Source: Trichomonas vaginalis G3 (taxonomy: Eukaryota > Parabasalia > Trichomonadida > Trichomonadidae). Taken from it: 64,000 nt of DNA. Below the pieces are notes generated by a model. That model did no database searches. It was not told where the DNA came from and worked only from the letters and a program-made list of their open reading frames with translations. The translations under genes and the position numbers were made by a program. This document shows positions 62,385 through 64,000 of the stretch, piece after piece (within the stretch, counting starts at the first letter, position 1; each line of letters begins with the position of its first letter). Location of the stretch: assembly GCF_026262505.1 (NCBI RefSeq), contig NC_067204.1, positions 24,707,300 through 24,771,299 on the forward strand, given 5' to 3'.

Positions 62385-64000
62385 TTAAACATTTCTATTC
62401 ATCAATATTTCATCATATGAACTTCTATACTGTGGTGGTGTACCTGTTGGATGATATTTCAAACCTTCATCCGGTGTCCATGTCCAATATGTAGTCCTAG
62501 TAAACCAAACCTGAGGAGGATTTGTCACCTTTGAACAGTAAGTGTCATTTTCACCCTGAATGATTGGATAAGCTTTCACTTGTACTGTAACTTGTGAGTT
62601 GAAAGTTTCTAATCCATCAAAGAATATACCCGCTCCATCACGTTGAACTGGAATAGTGCATAAGAATGAAGTTTGGTCTTTCCATGTTCTAGCTAATGGC
62701 GTGCCATTATCATCATTCAGTGGTCTAGTTAATGAGTCCTCGTATTCTTCTGTGCATTCATTCACTCCATCTAAATCAGAAGCTTGAAGCATACGTGTAA
62801 AGAATATGTCACCCACTGTGGTCATCGCTTGATCGGGGAAGTTTCTGGAATCTATAGTGACCTGAAGACCTCGAAGCATTGGATTTTCTAAAACTGTTCT
62901 TTGCATTGCATTCTTCGGAAATGTTAACACAACATCTGTAACATTATGAAGAGCGTATGAGAAATCTGAGCTGATACCTTCAGGAGTGATGCAACCTCCA
63001 TTTAGTGAACGAACGTCAATATGTTGAGCTGGAATCATGAATGGATCTTCCTTACTGAATAAACGTGGTATTGCTTTAACTGATTCTTCAATTAAACCGT
63101 ATCCTGGTGTAATGCATTTATCCTCTAAAACTTCCATCTTTGTGCATGAAATAAATCATCAACTGTTGCGTCAGCAGATGTAGCGGCTAAGCTTGTAATT
63201 AATTTGGCAGGAAGTCCGATTTGTTGGAATTTGCGATCATATTTATAAACATGATTCATAATCTTTTCATAATTTTCATCAGTTATCTTTTCATAAACGT
63301 AATTTTGTAAATCAGCAACTCTTAACGGGTCAACCTGACAAAATACTAAAGTATCCCTGAAAACATAATATTTAAGAATGATTTCACCAAATGATTTAGG
63401 ATAATCATCGAACGCCTGAAATGCTAACAAATCATTTACCGGAATAATCATATCAAAAGTGATATCAACTTCTTCATTTGCGTTCTTGAAAACTTCTGAA
63501 GGGTCAATATATTTACCACATACTGAGTTATCATATTTTTGAACATTATTATATAACGAATGAACAAACTTTTTAACTTTCCTTTCTGATTTTGGTTTAT
63601 ATGTTGCAAATGCGAAAGATTCACGGGCGCAATCCATCTGAAGATAACCGGCATCACCTCTTTCGGTTTCTACTTCTAATTGTTTAAAGCTTTGATTTGA
63701 TGATTTGTAACCAACGAATAAACGCATGCATTTAAAAGCGGCATCACATGTGAAAGCTTTATTTGAAACTAGAGTTGCTTTAACTTTGCGTTTAATATAT
63801 GTGTCACCTAATTGGTTCACATCATGAGCGGATTTGTAATTCTTAAATGAGTTTGTTTATCATCAAAATATGGAGCATCAGAGTCATAGCATGAACTTTC
63901 AAGTTCTCTATAATATCTTCTACCGTCATTCTTTGCGAATATTTCATTTATCTTTTCGAATGAATGAAACACATTTCCATTAATCGGTTTAGTGTTTGGC
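62385..64000 (-). CDS. Polinton major capsid protein region, running off the window
   Basis: Coding sequence of capsid type, with beta-strand-rich segments such as EVDITFDMIIPVNDLLAF, EIILKYYVFRDTLVF, DVVLTFPKNAM and FNSQVTVQVKAYPI, compatible with the double jelly-roll capsid protein of Polintons. Similar-looking coding continues to the right edge. The region looks broken, with about two breaks. Assignment rests on composition and position next to the ATPase; no motif is decisive. Confidence 0.55.

Larger units (their letters stand above)
45337..64000. mobile_element. Polinton/Maverick virus-like element, incomplete at the right edge
   Basis: At least 18.6 kb of the window. Parts seen: protein-primed DNA polymerase B, retroviral-type integrase, packaging ATPase, capsid protein, a fibre-like protein and several accessory genes. 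This set defines Polintons. The left arm is read rightward and the structural arm leftward. The left boundary, near AGTAGTAGGATAGG at 45337, is tentative, since the partner terminal repeat lies outside the window. It looks broken, with roughly five to eight breaks in all, but most frames remain long, so it seems fairly young. No protease gene is seen; it may lie beyond the edge. Confidence 0.85.

Noticed and set aside
1-64000. tRNA genes or spliceosomal introns
   Set aside because: No GGTTCGA-type B box with a matching A box was found by eye, and long host genes read through without the trichomonad intron motifs.

Overview
The window looks like nuclear DNA of a parabasalid, Trichomonas or Tritrichomonas type. 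Coding is AT-rich, the host genes have no visible introns, and spacers are very AT-rich. Several start codons lie a few bases behind a TCAYTW-like initiator, and several stop codons overlap a TAAA signal. The gene families also fit: a Pmp-like surface protein, a calpain-like pseudo-peptidase and a Polinton (Maverick) DNA element. I cannot name the species from sequence alone. Many long open frames begin at TTG or GTG upstream of a better ATG; where this mattered I chose the ATG from an initiator, a paralogue or family length.

Positions 1-8563 form a gene-poor repeat region. It holds three different tandem arrays with units of 122, 124 and 113 bp, all rich in short hairpins, plus several isolated palindromes and a GC-rich structured island. 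A 4.7-kb element with 928-bp, almost identical terminal inverted repeats (3066-7787) sits just before the 113-bp array.

Positions 9716-44852 are host genes. In order these are a rabconnectin-3 beta/WDR7-like protein, a Pmp-like adhesin, an importin-like HEAT protein, a ubiquitin-like fusion gene (frameshifted), an inactive calpain-like protein, a tiny membrane protein, an exportin-like protein, a split surface glycoprotein, a second intact copy of the ubiquitin-like fusion, a basic coiled-coil protein, an FKBP15-like protein, an LCAT-family lipase, a CTL/SLC44 choline-transporter-like protein, an RPAP3-like TPR co-chaperone and a type I membrane protein. They are mostly unrelated housekeeping or surface genes, each with its own short spacer. 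The two ubiquitin-like fusions bracket about 11 kb and are recent duplicates.

From about 45337 to the right edge lies a Polinton-type virus-like element that continues outside the window. A plus-strand left arm carries protein-primed DNA polymerase B and integrase. A minus-strand right arm carries accessory KilA-N/GIY-YIG genes, a phage-like tail-fibre/collar protein, small unknown genes, a packaging ATPase and a capsid protein. It looks broken in several places but fairly young. The three accessory genes sit between inverted arms that carry the same 119-bp satellite, about 15 copies on one side and 2 on the other.

The points most worth following are the ubiquitin tail LRLRGG placed directly before a KPVIYLYP domain, the tail-fibre collar protein and HNH-bearing polymerase in the Polinton, the inverted-repeat cassette, and the 122-bp satellite whose variable hairpin keeps pairing in both versions.
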